Shown: piece after piece, positions 32,545 through 41,191 of the stretch
Position numbering within the stretch: position 1 is the first letter of the stretch
Layout: each line of letters starts with the position of its first letter
Program-made: the position numbers and the translations under genes
Assembly: GCA_963720725.1 (NCBI GenBank)
Contig: CAVRGN010000013.1
Span: forward strand, 62,001-126,000
DNA length: 64,000 bases
Reading direction: 5' to 3'
From: Benzoatithermus sp963720725
GTDB lineage: Bacteria > Pseudomonadota > Alphaproteobacteria > Geminicoccales > Geminicoccaceae
The notes under the pieces: generated by a model
Seen by the model: the letters and a program-made list of their open reading frames with translations, nothing else
Database searches by the model: none
What the model was told of the DNA's origin: nothing

Positions 32545-33857
32545 AGGCTCGGTCCCATCAGCGTGTCCGGCAGCCAGGTGGCGAGGCCGGGAAACAGGCA
32601 CAGGATGAAGATCGCCAGCAGCATGCACAGCACGTAGGGCACCGAGCCCCACAGCACCTTGGCCAAAGGCACGTCCGGTGCGATGCCGTTGATCACGTAG
32701 AGATTCAGACCGACCGGCGGCGTGATCAGGCCCACCTCCATGTTGATGGTGAGGATCACGCCGAACCAGATCGGATCGAAGCCGAGCGAAGTCAGAATCG
32801 GCAGGAGGATGGGTGCGGTCATCAGGATGATCGCGGCCGGCGGCAGGAAGCATCCCGCCACCAGGAGCAGGAGGTTGATCGCCGCCATCACCACCCACCG
32901 ATTGACCTCGAGGGTGGCGATCCACTCGGCGAGGCCCTGGGTGAGATAGAGGGAGGTCAACATGTAGCCGAACAGGATCGACGTGCCGATGATCAGCAGG
33001 ATCATCACCAACTCGCGGGTGGTGTCGCGCAGCATCACCCACCAATCCTGGGCCCGCCACATGCGGTAGATGACGATGGCGAGCAGGACGCACAGCAGGG
33101 CGCCCACGCCGGCGGCCTCCGACGGCGTCGCCACGCCGCCATAAAGGGCCCACATCACCCCGGCCACGATGATCAGGAACGGGACCACCTTCGGCAGCGC
33201 TTCGAACTTCTGGCGCCAGGTGAAGCGGAAATCCGCGGCGTAGGCCTGGTGACCGCTGCGCCGGACCGCGAACCAGGTCCACAGCATGAACAGGCTTGTC
33301 AGCAGGATGCCGGGCACGATGCCGGCGAGGAACAGGCGCCCGATCGAGCTCTGGGTGGCGATGCCGTAGAGGATGAAGGTGAGGCTGGGCGGGATCAGGA
33401 TGCCGAGCGTGCCGCCGGCGGCGATTGATCCGGTGGCGATCTCGTCCGGATAGCCGCGCCGGCGCATCTCGGGGATGCCCATCTTGCCGATCGCGGCGCA
33501 GGTCGCGGGCGACGAGCCGGTGAGTGCGGCGAACAGCGCGCAGGCGCCGAGATTGGAGATCACCAGCCCGCCCGGCACCCGGTAGAGCCAGCGGTCGAGC
33601 GCCAGGTAGAGGTCGGCCCCCGCACGCGAGGAGGCGACCGCTGCTCCCATGAGGATGAACATCGGGATCGAGACCAGGGTGAAATCGTCGAGGCCGCCGA
33701 ACATGGTCTCGGGCATGAAGGCCACGCTGTCGAAGCCCTCGAACAGGATCAGGCCCGCCATGGCGGTAAACCCGAGCGCGAACGCGATCGGGGCGCCGAC
33801 GGCCAGAGCGGCGGCCAGGATCGACAGGACGGTGATGCCGGTCAGCAAGGGGCTCAA
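32541..33857 (-). CDS. matM: TRAP transporter large permease (DctM type), malonate system
   Basis: The 438-residue protein has about 12 membrane helices of the DctM family and forms the ion-coupled channel of a tripartite ATP-independent importer. Family blocks include PMFILMGAAVASS, ALTGSSPATCAAIGKMGIPE and MRRRGYPDEIATGSIAAGGT with LGILIPPSL, INMEVGLITPPVGLNLYVIN near the end, and the typical short C-terminus. TTG 33857 overlaps the small-permease stop by four bases. Substrate assignment to malonate rests on the fixed linkage with the malonyl-CoA decarboxylase and synthetase genes and matR, as in rhizobial matPQMAB. Confidence 0.88.
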   Translation of the reverse strand: MSPLLTGITVLSILAAALAVGAPIAFALGFTAMAGLILFEGFDSVAFMPETMFGGLDDFTLVSIPMFILMGAAVASSRAGADLYLALDRWLYRVPGGLVISNLGACALFAALTGSSPATCAAIGKMGIPEMRRRGYPDEIATGSIAAGGTLGILIPPSLTFILYGIATQSSIGRLFLAGIVPGILLTSLFMLWTWFAVRRSGHQAYAADFRFTWRQKFEALPKVVPFLIIVAGVMWALYGGVATPSEAAGVGALLCVLLAIVIYRMWRAQDWWVMLRDTTRELVMILLIIGTSILFGYMLTSLYLTQGLAEWIATLEVNRWVVMAAINLLLLVAGCFLPPAAIILMTAPILLPILTSLGFDPIWFGVILTINMEVGLITPPVGLNLYVINGIAPDVPLAKVLWGSVPYVLCMLLAIFILCLFPGLATWLPDTLMGPSL

Positions 33858-34435
33858 CGGCGTCCCTCCGGCTCGGCGGCGAACAGATCGGAGGGCCCCG
33901 GATGCAACCGCCCGCCCTGCTCCGCATCACGCGGCGGCAGGCCGAACGGCAGGGTCCGTCCGGTCGCCAGGCACAGCAGGTCGGCGACGAATTGCAGCGT
34001 CAGCAGGCCCATGCCGACGGGCATCGCCAGATAGGGGATCCACAAGGGTGTCCTGATGACGGTATCCGACCGCCAGCCGCTGTCCCAGGCTTCGTACCAG
34101 AAGTGGACGGCGTAGAAGAACAGCATGGCGCAGAATGCCAGCGCCACCAGATCCGCGGCCACGGCGAGACCGAACCGGGCCCGCTGGCTCGCATAGAGGA
34201 CGAGGATGTCCATGTTCACGTGGCCACGGTGCAGCAGCACGTACGGGCTGCCGAGCAGCGTCGTGGCCACGAGCGCGTAGACGACGAACTCGGTCTGCCA
34301 AGTGGTCGGGAGGCCGAGAAAGTAGCGCGCGGCGACCATCTGGCAGACCACGACCACCGAGATCACGATCAACGCTGCGGCGAGCACGCCGGTGGCGCGC
34401 GCCGCCAGAGCGACCAGGCGCACGAAAGCGTCCAT
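33854..34435 (-). CDS. matQ: TRAP transporter small permease (DctQ type), malonate system
   Basis: The 193-residue protein has the four membrane helices of DctQ subunits (VLAAALIVISVVVVCQMVAA; TEFVVYALVATTLLGSPYVL; AADLVALAFCAMLFFYAVHF; PVGMGLLTLQFVADLLCLA). It includes the conserved LGSPYVLLHRGHVNMDILV loop between helices 2 and 3. It bridges the substrate-binding protein and the large permease. The C-terminal cytoplasmic tail is Pro/Gly-rich. ATG 34435 lies about 70 bp after the matP stop, and its own stop overlaps matM. Confidence 0.87.
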   Translation of the reverse strand: MDAFVRLVALAARATGVLAAALIVISVVVVCQMVAARYFLGLPTTWQTEFVVYALVATTLLGSPYVLLHRGHVNMDILVLYASQRARFGLAVAADLVALAFCAMLFFYAVHFWYEAWDSGWRSDTVIRTPLWIPYLAMPVGMGLLTLQFVADLLCLATGRTLPFGLPPRDAEQGGRLHPGPSDLFAAEPEGRR

Positions 34436-34505
34436 GACGGCTGTTCCCTTCGCGCCGCTCCCCGGGCGCCGGACGGCACCCCGGGGTGGCCGAGCCTTGG
34501 CGCGT

Positions 34506-35501
34506 CTATTCGACGCCTTGAGCGAGGTCGAGCAGCTCCTGGCCGCCCTTCACCTGCTCCGCGAAGGTCTTGTAGGCGGTCTCCTTGGCGAGCTCGTGCC
34601 AAGCCTGGGCCTGCTCGGCGGACATGGTGACCACCTCGACTCCCGCCTTGGCGTAGGTGTCCGCCATGTTCTGGTCGGACGCGGCCGCCTTCTCGTAGCC
34701 GAAGGCCTCGGCTTTCTTGCCGGCGGCGAGCAGGGCTTGCTGCTGGGCCTCGTCGAGCTGATCGAAGGAGCGCTTCGACATCAACATGGGCTCGTACATG
34801 AACCAGATCGCGTGCTCGCCGGGAGCGGTCATGCACTTGACCTGCTCGTAGAGCCGGTAGGAGACGAAGCTTTCGGAGGAGGTGTTGGCGGCGTCGAGCA
34901 CGCCGGTTTGCATGGCGGTGTAGATCTCCGAGCTCGGCATCGAGGCCAGCGAGGCGCCGGCACCCGCGAGCATGGTTTCGAACATCGGTCCGGCGGCGCG
35001 GGTGACCTGGCCCTTGATGTCGTCGGGCTCGAGGATGCAGTTCTGCTTCGAGGCGAAGCCGCCGGCGAGCCAGCCATGCGCCAGCACCATGATGTCGTCC
35101 TCGGCCATGATCTTCTCGATCTCGGCCATGAACGGTGATTCGGAGAGCCGCTTGGCGTGCTCGTGGTTCTTGACCAGGGCCGGCATCAGCGTCGCGCTGA
35201 ACTGCGGGTGCTTGCCGGCGGCATAGTCGAGCGGGAACAGCGTCAGGTCGATCTGCTTCTTGGCCAGCGCGTTCCACTGGTCGCGCGGCTTCACCAGCGA
35301 GGAGCCGGGATAGACCTTGATCTCGATGCCGACGTCCGCCGCCTTGAGCTCGTCGGCGATGATCTGGAACATCTCGTCGCGGAAATCGCCGGTGCCGGAC
35401 GGCCACTGATGCGAGGCCTTCAGCACCGTATCGGCCTGCGCGCCCCCCGCCAGGGCCACCATGGCCACGCCGCCGGCGAGCATCGATAGGATCTTGGTCA
35501 C
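34506..35501 (-). CDS. matP: TRAP transporter substrate-binding protein (DctP type), malonate system
   Basis: The 331-residue periplasmic binding protein begins with a signal peptide (TKILSMLAGGVAMVALAGGA cut near AQA-D). The mature DctP-fold follows: LKASHQWPSGTGDFRDEMFQ, ADVGIEIKVYPGSSLVKPRD, the hinge-side VLAHGWLAGGFASKQN, the conserved arginine in VTRAAGPMF that anchors a substrate carboxylate, and SEIYTAMQTGVLDAANTSSE. GTG 35501 is preceded by GGGGAGG. It is the promoter-proximal gene of matPQMAB. Malonate as the ligand is inferred from the operon. Confidence 0.88.
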   Translation of the reverse strand: MTKILSMLAGGVAMVALAGGAQADTVLKASHQWPSGTGDFRDEMFQIIADELKAADVGIEIKVYPGSSLVKPRDQWNALAKKQIDLTLFPLDYAAGKHPQFSATLMPALVKNHEHAKRLSESPFMAEIEKIMAEDDIMVLAHGWLAGGFASKQNCILEPDDIKGQVTRAAGPMFETMLAGAGASLASMPSSEIYTAMQTGVLDAANTSSESFVSYRLYEQVKCMTAPGEHAIWFMYEPMLMSKRSFDQLDEAQQQALLAAGKKAEAFGYEKAAASDQNMADTYAKAGVEVVTMSAEQAQAWHELAKETAYKTFAEQVKGGQELLDLAQGVE

Positions 35502-35541
35502 GATTTGCCTCCCCTATGGGCCGTTGCGAACGGTCCCAGCC

Positions 35542-35570
35542 TTGATACCGGCCCATGCATTCACCGTCAA
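35542..35570 (-). promoter_or_regulatory. Probable sigma-70 promoter of matPQMAB
   Basis: On the minus strand TTGACG (35570-35565) and TATCAA (35547-35542) are spaced by exactly 17 bases, about 40 bp before the matP start codon. The match to the consensus -35/-10 pair is good for a GC-rich genome. The MatR-like palindrome lies just upstream of the -35 box. Confidence 0.6.
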
Positions 35571-35575
35571 CCTTC

Positions 35576-35585
35576 TTGTATACGA
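35576..35585. promoter_or_regulatory. Candidate MatR operator
   Basis: TTGTATACGA is a near-perfect palindrome centred on GTATAC in the matR-matP intergenic region, extending as TCTTGTATACGAA. As I recall, the operator described for rhizobial MatR is a very similar TTGTATACxCGA-type palindrome. Its position between the divergent genes suits control of both, with malonate as the likely effector. Confidence 0.6.
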
Positions 35586-35649
35586 AATTGGCATTGCTGG
35601 ATCCGCCAGTGGTCCGCTAGAATGCGCTTCAGCGGGATGGAGCAATCGG

Positions 35650-36303
35650 ATGCGGCGGGCCGACGGGCTGCGGGACCAATTGGAACAGGAGATCGTCACC
35701 GGGGCGCTTCGGCCCGGCGCACGCCTGGACGAGCAGACCCTCGCCGGACGGTTCGGCGTATCGCGCACGCCGATCCGCGAGGCGCTGATGCAACTCGCTT
35801 CCAGCGGGCTGGTGGCCCTGCAGCCGCGGCGCGGCGCCTTCGTCGCCTCGCTCAGCCTCAAGGAGGTGGTGGAGCGCTTCGAGGTGATGGCGGCGCTGGA
35901 GGGGGCCTGCGGCGCGCTCGCCGCCCGCCGGATCAGCGAGATCGAGCGGCACCGGCTGGTGGAGGCGCACGAGGCCTGTGCCAAGGAGGCCCCGCGCGGC
36001 GACGCCGACGCCTACTACTATGCCAATGAGCGGTTCCACCGGATCATCTACCTGGCCTGTCACAACGCCTATCTGGCCGAGCAGGCCCTGCAGCTGCACA
36101 ACCGGCTCAAGCCCTACCGGCGGCTGCAGCTGCGGGCGCGCAGCCGGGTCGCCACCTCGCTGGCCGAGCATCAGGGGATCGTCGACGCCATCCTGGCCGG
36201 GGATGGCGGCCGGGCCGAGCAGCGGCTGAAGGACCATATCCTGATCCAGGGCGACCGCCTGAGCGACTTCATCGCGACCTTCAACGCGGCGCAGGTCGCG
36301 TAG
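35650..36303 (+). CDS. matR: GntR/FadR-family regulator, MatR-like
   Basis: The 217-residue protein has an N-terminal winged helix (LRDQLEQEIVTGALRPGARL, TLAGRFGVSRTPIREALMQL, VALQPRRGAFVASLS). The all-helical FCD effector domain is residues 75-210 (EVVERFEVMAALEGACGALA, YYYANERFHRIIYLACHNAY, SLAEHQGIVDAILAGDG), with D/H residues in the pattern used to bind a metal and a carboxylate ligand. It is divergent from matPQMAB with a palindrome between. In rhizobia MatR represses the mat genes until malonate binds. ATG 35650 follows GGAG. Intact and of normal length. Confidence 0.85.
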   Translation: MRRADGLRDQLEQEIVTGALRPGARLDEQTLAGRFGVSRTPIREALMQLASSGLVALQPRRGAFVASLSLKEVVERFEVMAALEGACGALAARRISEIERHRLVEAHEACAKEAPRGDADAYYYANERFHRIIYLACHNAYLAEQALQLHNRLKPYRRLQLRARSRVATSLAEHQGIVDAILAGDGGRAEQRLKDHILIQGDRLSDFIATFNAAQVA

Positions 36304-36311
36304 AGCGCGGC

Positions 36312-37832
36312 TCAGGCGTCGATCCGCACCCGCTCCTGCGCCGCCAACCACTGGGCGAAGGCGGCAGTCTGGGCCTGGCTGAGGTGCAGGCCGTGCTTGG
36401 TGCGGCGCTCGAGGATGTCCTCGGACGTCTCGGCCCATTCCTCGCGCTGGAGGAACCGCACCTCGCGCTCGTAGAGCGTGCCGCCGAAATGCCGGCCGAG
36501 GTCGGCGATCCCGGACGCGCCCTTCAGCAGCGCGTCGGCCCGCGTGCCGTAGAGCCGGCCGTAGTGCAGTGCCAGGGCCTGGGGCAGCCAGGAATGCGCG
36601 CGCCGCAGGCCGGCGAGCCAGCGGTCGAAATCGGCGTCCGGCATGTCGCCGCCGGGCATGGGTGCGGTGGCGGTCCAAGCCGGGCGAAGTGCCGGATAGA
36701 ACGGGGCCAGCTTGTCGAGCGCGTGCTCGGCGAGCTTGCGGTAGGTGGTGATCTTGCCGCCGAATACGGACAGCAACGGTGCGTGCTGCGCCTCGGGCTG
36801 CTTGGGCTCGACGTCGAACACATAGTCGCGGGTGACCGCCGACGGGTTCTCCGTGCTGTCGTCGTAGAGCGGGCGGACGCCGCTGAAGCTGTGGACGATG
36901 TCGGCCTTGGTCGGCGGGTCGCGGAAGTAGCGGCCCAGCACCGCCAGCAGGTAGTCGACCTCGCCCTGGTCGGTCACCGCGTCCTCGGGCCGGCCCTCGA
37001 CCGGAATGTCCGTGGTCCCGATCAGGGCGAGTTCGCCCTCGTAGGGATTGACGAAGATCACCCGCTTGTCGGTGTTCTGGAGCAGGTAGGCTTGGCTGCC
37101 TTCCCAGAACTTGCGCGTCACCAGATGGCTGCCCTTGACCAGCCGGACCCGCCGGCTGCTGTTCACGCCGACGGCACCGCTCAGGACCTGCTCGACCCAC
37201 GGGCCCGCGGCATTGACGATCCCCCGCGCCCGCAGCCGCCGGCGCGTTCCGTCGCGGCGATCCTCGAGCTCCACCAGCCACTCGGCACCCTCACGGCGGG
37301 CGCTTGCCAGGGCCGTGCGGGTCAGGATGGTGGCGCCGCACTCCCGGGCGCCGAGGGCGTTGAGAACCACCAGGCGTGCGTCGTCGACCCAGCAGTCGGA
37401 GTATTCGAACGCCTTACGGTACTGCACCTGCAGGGGCCTGCCCTCGGGATTGCGCCGCAGGTCGAGGGTCCGGGTCGGCGGCAGCAGCTTGCGTCCGCCC
37501 AGATGGTCGTAGAGGAACAGACCGAGCCGGACCAGCCAGGCGGGCCGCATGGCGGGCACGTGCGGCAGCACGAAGCGCATCGGCCAGATGATGTGCGGTG
37601 CCGCGCGCAGGAGGACCTCGCGCTCGATCAGCGCCTCGCGCACGAGCCGGAACTCGTAATATTCCAGGTAGCGCAGGCCGCCATGGACCAGCTTGCCGCT
37701 GCGCGAGGACGTGCCCTGGGCGAGGTCGCCCTGCTCGCACAGCAATACGCTCAGGCCGCGACCGGCGGCGTCGCGGGCGATGCCGGCGCCGTTGACGCCG
37801 CCGCCTACGACCAGGAGGTCGTAAAGCTCCAT
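36312..37832 (-). CDS. FAD-dependent glycerol-3-phosphate dehydrogenase family protein (GlpD/EryB-like)
   Basis: The 506-residue flavoprotein oxidises a polyol phosphate and feeds electrons to quinone at the inner membrane. It shows the Rossmann start YDLLVVGGGVNGAGIARDAA, LCEQGDLAQGTSSRSGKLVH with GGLRYLE, ARGIVNAAGPWVEQVL, LVKGSHLV, IFVNPYEGELALIGTTDIPV, SFSGVRPLYDD and VFGGKITTYRKLAEHAL near 365. The C-terminal GlpD domain has HYGRLYGTRADALL. GlpD and the erythritol-phosphate dehydrogenase EryB belong to the same family. The location at the end of a polyol-type operon with an erythritol-kinase-like gene suggests an EryB-like role, but glycerol 3-phosphate is equally allowed by sequence. 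Confidence 0.85.
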   Translation of the reverse strand: MELYDLLVVGGGVNGAGIARDAAGRGLSVLLCEQGDLAQGTSSRSGKLVHGGLRYLEYYEFRLVREALIEREVLLRAAPHIIWPMRFVLPHVPAMRPAWLVRLGLFLYDHLGGRKLLPPTRTLDLRRNPEGRPLQVQYRKAFEYSDCWVDDARLVVLNALGARECGATILTRTALASARREGAEWLVELEDRRDGTRRRLRARGIVNAAGPWVEQVLSGAVGVNSSRRVRLVKGSHLVTRKFWEGSQAYLLQNTDKRVIFVNPYEGELALIGTTDIPVEGRPEDAVTDQGEVDYLLAVLGRYFRDPPTKADIVHSFSGVRPLYDDSTENPSAVTRDYVFDVEPKQPEAQHAPLLSVFGGKITTYRKLAEHALDKLAPFYPALRPAWTATAPMPGGDMPDADFDRWLAGLRRAHSWLPQALALHYGRLYGTRADALLKGASGIADLGRHFGGTLYEREVRFLQREEWAETSEDILERRTKHGLHLSQAQTAAFAQWLAAQERVRIDA

Positions 37833-37846
37833 GGCCCGTGCCGCGG

Positions 37847-38563
37847 TCAGCCCTTGCGCTTCTTCTTCTTGGCGGGCGCGTCCCGGTTCTCGTTGGCGGG
37901 CGCCTTCGGGCGCGGGCCGTAGCCCTTGAAGCGCTCCTGGACGTGGGCGATCTCGACGTCGCTCAGGAGGACCGGGCCGCCGATGCACAAGGTCAGGTAA
38001 TACTGCTTGGCAATGGTCTCGAGCTCGACCGCCAGCCACTGCGCCTTGGCGAGGTCGGGGCCGGTCGCGATCATGCCGTGATTGGCGAGGATGCAGCAAG
38101 TGCGGTCCTCCAGCGCCTCCAGCGCCGCCTCGGAAAGCTCGGCCGTGCCGTAGGTGGCGTAGCGGCCGCAGCGGATCGAAGGCCCCCCGGCCGCCGCGAT
38201 CATGTAGTGGACGGGCGGAATGTCCTTGCGCGCGCAGCCCAGGACCGTGGCGTAGAGCGAGTGGGTGTGGACGATGGCGCCGACATCGGGCCGGGCGCGC
38301 ATGATGTCCAGATGGAAGCGCCACTCGGAGGAGGGCACGTTGGCGCCGCTGGCGAGGTAGCTGCCATACTCGCCGGTCAGCGTCATGGCGACGATGTCGT
38401 CGGGCTCGAGCTGATCGTAGGGCACGCCCGACGGCGAGATCAGCATGGTGTCGCCGTGACGCACGCTGATGTTGCCCGAGGTGCCCTGGTTCAGGCCCGA
38501 GCTGTTCATCCACAGGCAGGCGGCGATGATGTCGCGCCGCTTCTGCACTTCTTCCTTGCTCAT
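37847..38563 (-). CDS. Class II aldolase/adducin family protein (fuculose-phosphate-aldolase-like)
   Basis: The 238-residue zinc enzyme cleaves or epimerises sugar phosphates. It has ISPSGVPYDQL near residue 43, the catalytic glutamate in PSSEWRFHLDIMRARPD near 79, the zinc histidines of VGAIVHTHSLYATVLG near 95-97 and the third histidine of ILANHGMIATG near 160. A Lys-rich tail (PAKKKKRKG) is unusual. It lies between a 2-hydroxyacid dehydrogenase and a GlpD-like gene within the polyol operon. It may split a phosphorylated C4 or C5 intermediate, but the substrate is unknown. ATG 38563 has a 28-bp gap after the upstream gene. Confidence 0.83.
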   Translation of the reverse strand: MSKEEVQKRRDIIAACLWMNSSGLNQGTSGNISVRHGDTMLISPSGVPYDQLEPDDIVAMTLTGEYGSYLASGANVPSSEWRFHLDIMRARPDVGAIVHTHSLYATVLGCARKDIPPVHYMIAAAGGPSIRCGRYATYGTAELSEAALEALEDRTCCILANHGMIATGPDLAKAQWLAVELETIAKQYYLTLCIGGPVLLSDVEIAHVQERFKGYGPRPKAPANENRDAPAKKKKRKG

Positions 38564-38591
38564 CGGCGATTCCTGTCCGGCATGACGAAGT

Positions 38592-39629
38592 TCAGCTTGG
38601 ATTGAGCGGCGACTCGCCCGCGAGCCAGCGGCGGACTTCTTCCGCCACCATCCGCGCGGCGATGCGGACCGTGGTCGTCGAGGCCCCGGCAATGTGCGGC
38701 GTGAGCGTGACATGATCGAGCTTCAAGAGCCGCGCTTCGGGCGGCGGCGGCTCCTGCCAGAAGGTCTCCAGCATGGCCCCGCGTACATGCCGGCTGGCCA
38801 AAGCGTCGTACAGGTCGTCATAGTTCACCATCGGGCCGCGCGCGGTGTTGACGAAGTAGGCGCCACGCTTCATGCGCGCGAATTGCGGTGCCGCCAGGAA
38901 GCCTTTGGTCTCCTCGGTGACGCGGGCATGCAAACTGACCACGTCGGACCGGGCCAGCAGCGTGTCGAGGTCGGTCATGACCACCCCATCGGCCACATCC
39001 TCGGGCGCCAGCTCCTTGTAGGGGTCATTCACCAGGATCCGGCAGCCGAACGGCTTGAGCAGACGGACGACACGGGTGCCGATCAGGCCGTATCCGATCA
39101 GGCCGACGGTGAGCTCGGAGAGCTCGGTGCCGGTGAGGTCGGCGCGGTAGAGGTCGCCCCGCCAGACGCCCTGCCGCAGCGCCTCGTGCCCGGCACGGAT
39201 CAGCCGGGTCTCGGCGAGGATGGCGGCGATGGTGAACTCGGCCACCGCCGAGGCGTTGCGCCCCGGCGCGTTGACCACCCGCACGCCGCGCGCGCGCGCA
39301 GCCGCCAGGTCGATGTTCACCGGGCCGCCGCGGCTGACCGCGATCAGCCTCAGCGCCGGCAGCCGGTCGAGCATCGCCCCGGTCACCGGCGCCAGATGGG
39401 TCACCAGCACCGGCGCATCGCCGACGAACCCCACGATCTCGTCGGGATCGCCCTGATATTCCTTGAGCCCCTCGAGACCCGAGCCGGCGTAGCCGTGCAC
39501 CATGGGCTCGTCCGGCCAGGGCAGCTCGAAGGTGCGCAGACGGGCCGAGGCGCCCACCACCTGGCGCAGCGCTTCGGCGAAGGCGCCCGGCAGCATGAAG
39601 CGGTCGCCGATGATCGCGATTTCGGTCAT
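38592..39629 (-). CDS. D-2-hydroxyacid dehydrogenase family protein
   Basis: This 345-residue NAD(P)-dependent oxidoreductase resembles phosphoglycerate or glyoxylate reductases. It has VSRGGPVNIDLAAARARGVR near residue 98, the Rossmann GLIGYGLIGTRVVRLLKPFG near 176, the catalytic arginine in VSLHARVTEETKGF near 232, NTARGPMVNYDDL, and the catalytic histidine in LTPHIAGAS near 315. The glutamate region GAMLETFWQEPPP differs from the common LDVFxxEP. Its N-terminal region (RTFELPWPDEPMVHGYAG) is atypical and may define substrate. It overlaps the kinase stop by four bases (ATGA). Confidence 0.83.
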   Translation of the reverse strand: MTEIAIIGDRFMLPGAFAEALRQVVGASARLRTFELPWPDEPMVHGYAGSGLEGLKEYQGDPDEIVGFVGDAPVLVTHLAPVTGAMLDRLPALRLIAVSRGGPVNIDLAAARARGVRVVNAPGRNASAVAEFTIAAILAETRLIRAGHEALRQGVWRGDLYRADLTGTELSELTVGLIGYGLIGTRVVRLLKPFGCRILVNDPYKELAPEDVADGVVMTDLDTLLARSDVVSLHARVTEETKGFLAAPQFARMKRGAYFVNTARGPMVNYDDLYDALASRHVRGAMLETFWQEPPPPEARLLKLDHVTLTPHIAGASTTTVRIAARMVAEEVRRWLAGESPLNPS

Positions 39630-41191
39630 GCGCCCGCTCCGCTGCGAATGGCCGCGAGATCCGCCCAGACCGGGGGCATCACGGTCCGGGTGGCGACATA
39701 GGCCGGAAAGGCCTGGGCGTAGAGCGCCGCCAGCTCCGGGTCCGGTCGGACCAGATCGCCCAGGAGCGGCGTCACCCAGCGGGCGGTGGCAGCACCAAGG
39801 TCGGGGAACAGACCGATCGACACCGCCGCCATCATGGCGGCTCCCGCGGCACCCGCCTCCTGGCGCGCACTTTCGCGGACCGGTGCGTCCAGGACCGCCG
39901 CCAGGATGGTCTTCATGGCCTTCGAGCGAGCGGCACCGCCGGCGATGCGCACTTCCTCGGGCACGTGGCCCATGGCGGCGTAGCAGTCGCGCGCGGCGAA
40001 GGCCAAGCCCTCATAGACCGACCGGACCAGATCGAGAAAGGTCGTGCGGGTGGACAGGCCGGTGAACTGCGCCCGGGCGTTGACGTCGACGAACGGGCCG
40101 CGCTCGCCGGCCTCGTGGATGTAGGGGTGGTAGAGCACGGCCGCGGCCCGGGCGTCGAGCACGCGCGCGTCGAGGGTGGCCAGCGTGGTCTTGCGGTCGA
40201 AGGGGTGGCCAAGCAGCTCGGCGGCCTCGCGCGCCCGGTCCACCACCCAGTCGATATTCAGCGTGGCCGCCATGTTGGACTGCATCTGGGTCACGCTGCC
40301 GGGCACCGGGAACGGCATGGTGTAGCCCGAAGGCTCCGGCCCGAGCCGGAGCGTCGTCGCGTCAGGCACGAAACGCATGTGCATGCCGGTAGAGCCCACG
40401 ATCGAGCAGCCGATCGCACGCCCGGGCTCGTAGATTCCGGCACCCAGGCCCGTGCACAGCACGTCGAGATAGCCCAGGGCCACGGGCAGGCCCTCGGGCA
40501 GGCCCGTGGCCGCGGCACCGGAGCGGGTCAGGGGGTGCGTTGTGCTGCTGCCGTCGATCATGGGCGGCAGCAGGTGGGCCTCGGCGGCGAGGCCGAGGGC
40601 GGCGGTGAGCTCTGGCACGTAGCGGCGGGTACGGAAATCCCCGAAGGTGAAGGTGCCCTCCGACGTGTCGGTGACCCGTTCGCCGGTGAGCTTGAAGTAG
40701 AGCCAGTCCTTGCAGTGACAGGCGGTGGCGGTGCGGGCAAGCAGGTGTGGGGCGTGGCGCTTCAGCCAGACCAGGTGCGCGGACTGGTTGCAGGCGTTCA
40801 TGCCGCAGCCGGTGTAGCGGTACACCAGCGCCCGCACCCCGTCCTGGTCGAACTCGCGCACGATCGCGGCGGCACGGGAGTCGAGCCAGAGCCACGCCGG
40901 GGCCACCGGCTCACCGTCCTGGTCCATCAGCCAGGTGCCGTCGCCCTGGCCGGTGACCGCAAGCGCCAGGATGCGGCGGTCCAGCCCCTCCACCTGGTGG
41001 GCGAGGTCGCGCAGCACCGCGGCCGTGTCTTCCCAGGTGCGCGCCATGTCCTGCTCGACGCCGCCGCCCGGCAGGTTGGCATACTCGTTGGGCCGGCCGG
41101 CACAGGCGAGCTCGCCACCGTCGCGGTCGAACGCCACGGCCTTGATCACCGAGGTGCCGGCATCGACGCCGACGATGACATCCCGGCTCAT
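39626..41191 (-). CDS. FGGY-family carbohydrate kinase (erythritol-kinase-like)
   Basis: The 521-residue two-domain kinase phosphorylates a polyol or sugar with ATP. It has phosphate-1 VIVGVDAGTSVIKAVAFD at 5-22, GGGVEQDMARTWEDTA, the catalytic-aspartate region AVTGQGDGTWLMDQDG and PAWLWLDSRA, CNQSAHLVWLKRHAP, GCSIVGSTGMHM, and the C-terminal adenosine motif VRIAGGAARSKAMKTIL. The GQGDGTWLID pattern and ~520-residue length match bacterial erythritol kinase EryA as I remember it; LsrK-like kinases are a second possibility. Context (GlpD/EryB-like enzyme, SorC/EryD-like regulator, polyol-type ABC importer) favours a tetritol. It is coupled by ATGA to both neighbours. Confidence 0.8.
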   Translation of the reverse strand: MSRDVIVGVDAGTSVIKAVAFDRDGGELACAGRPNEYANLPGGGVEQDMARTWEDTAAVLRDLAHQVEGLDRRILALAVTGQGDGTWLMDQDGEPVAPAWLWLDSRAAAIVREFDQDGVRALVYRYTGCGMNACNQSAHLVWLKRHAPHLLARTATACHCKDWLYFKLTGERVTDTSEGTFTFGDFRTRRYVPELTAALGLAAEAHLLPPMIDGSSTTHPLTRSGAAATGLPEGLPVALGYLDVLCTGLGAGIYEPGRAIGCSIVGSTGMHMRFVPDATTLRLGPEPSGYTMPFPVPGSVTQMQSNMAATLNIDWVVDRAREAAELLGHPFDRKTTLATLDARVLDARAAAVLYHPYIHEAGERGPFVDVNARAQFTGLSTRTTFLDLVRSVYEGLAFAARDCYAAMGHVPEEVRIAGGAARSKAMKTILAAVLDAPVRESARQEAGAAGAAMMAAVSIGLFPDLGAATARWVTPLLGDLVRPDPELAALYAQAFPAYVATRTVMPPVWADLAAIRSGAGA

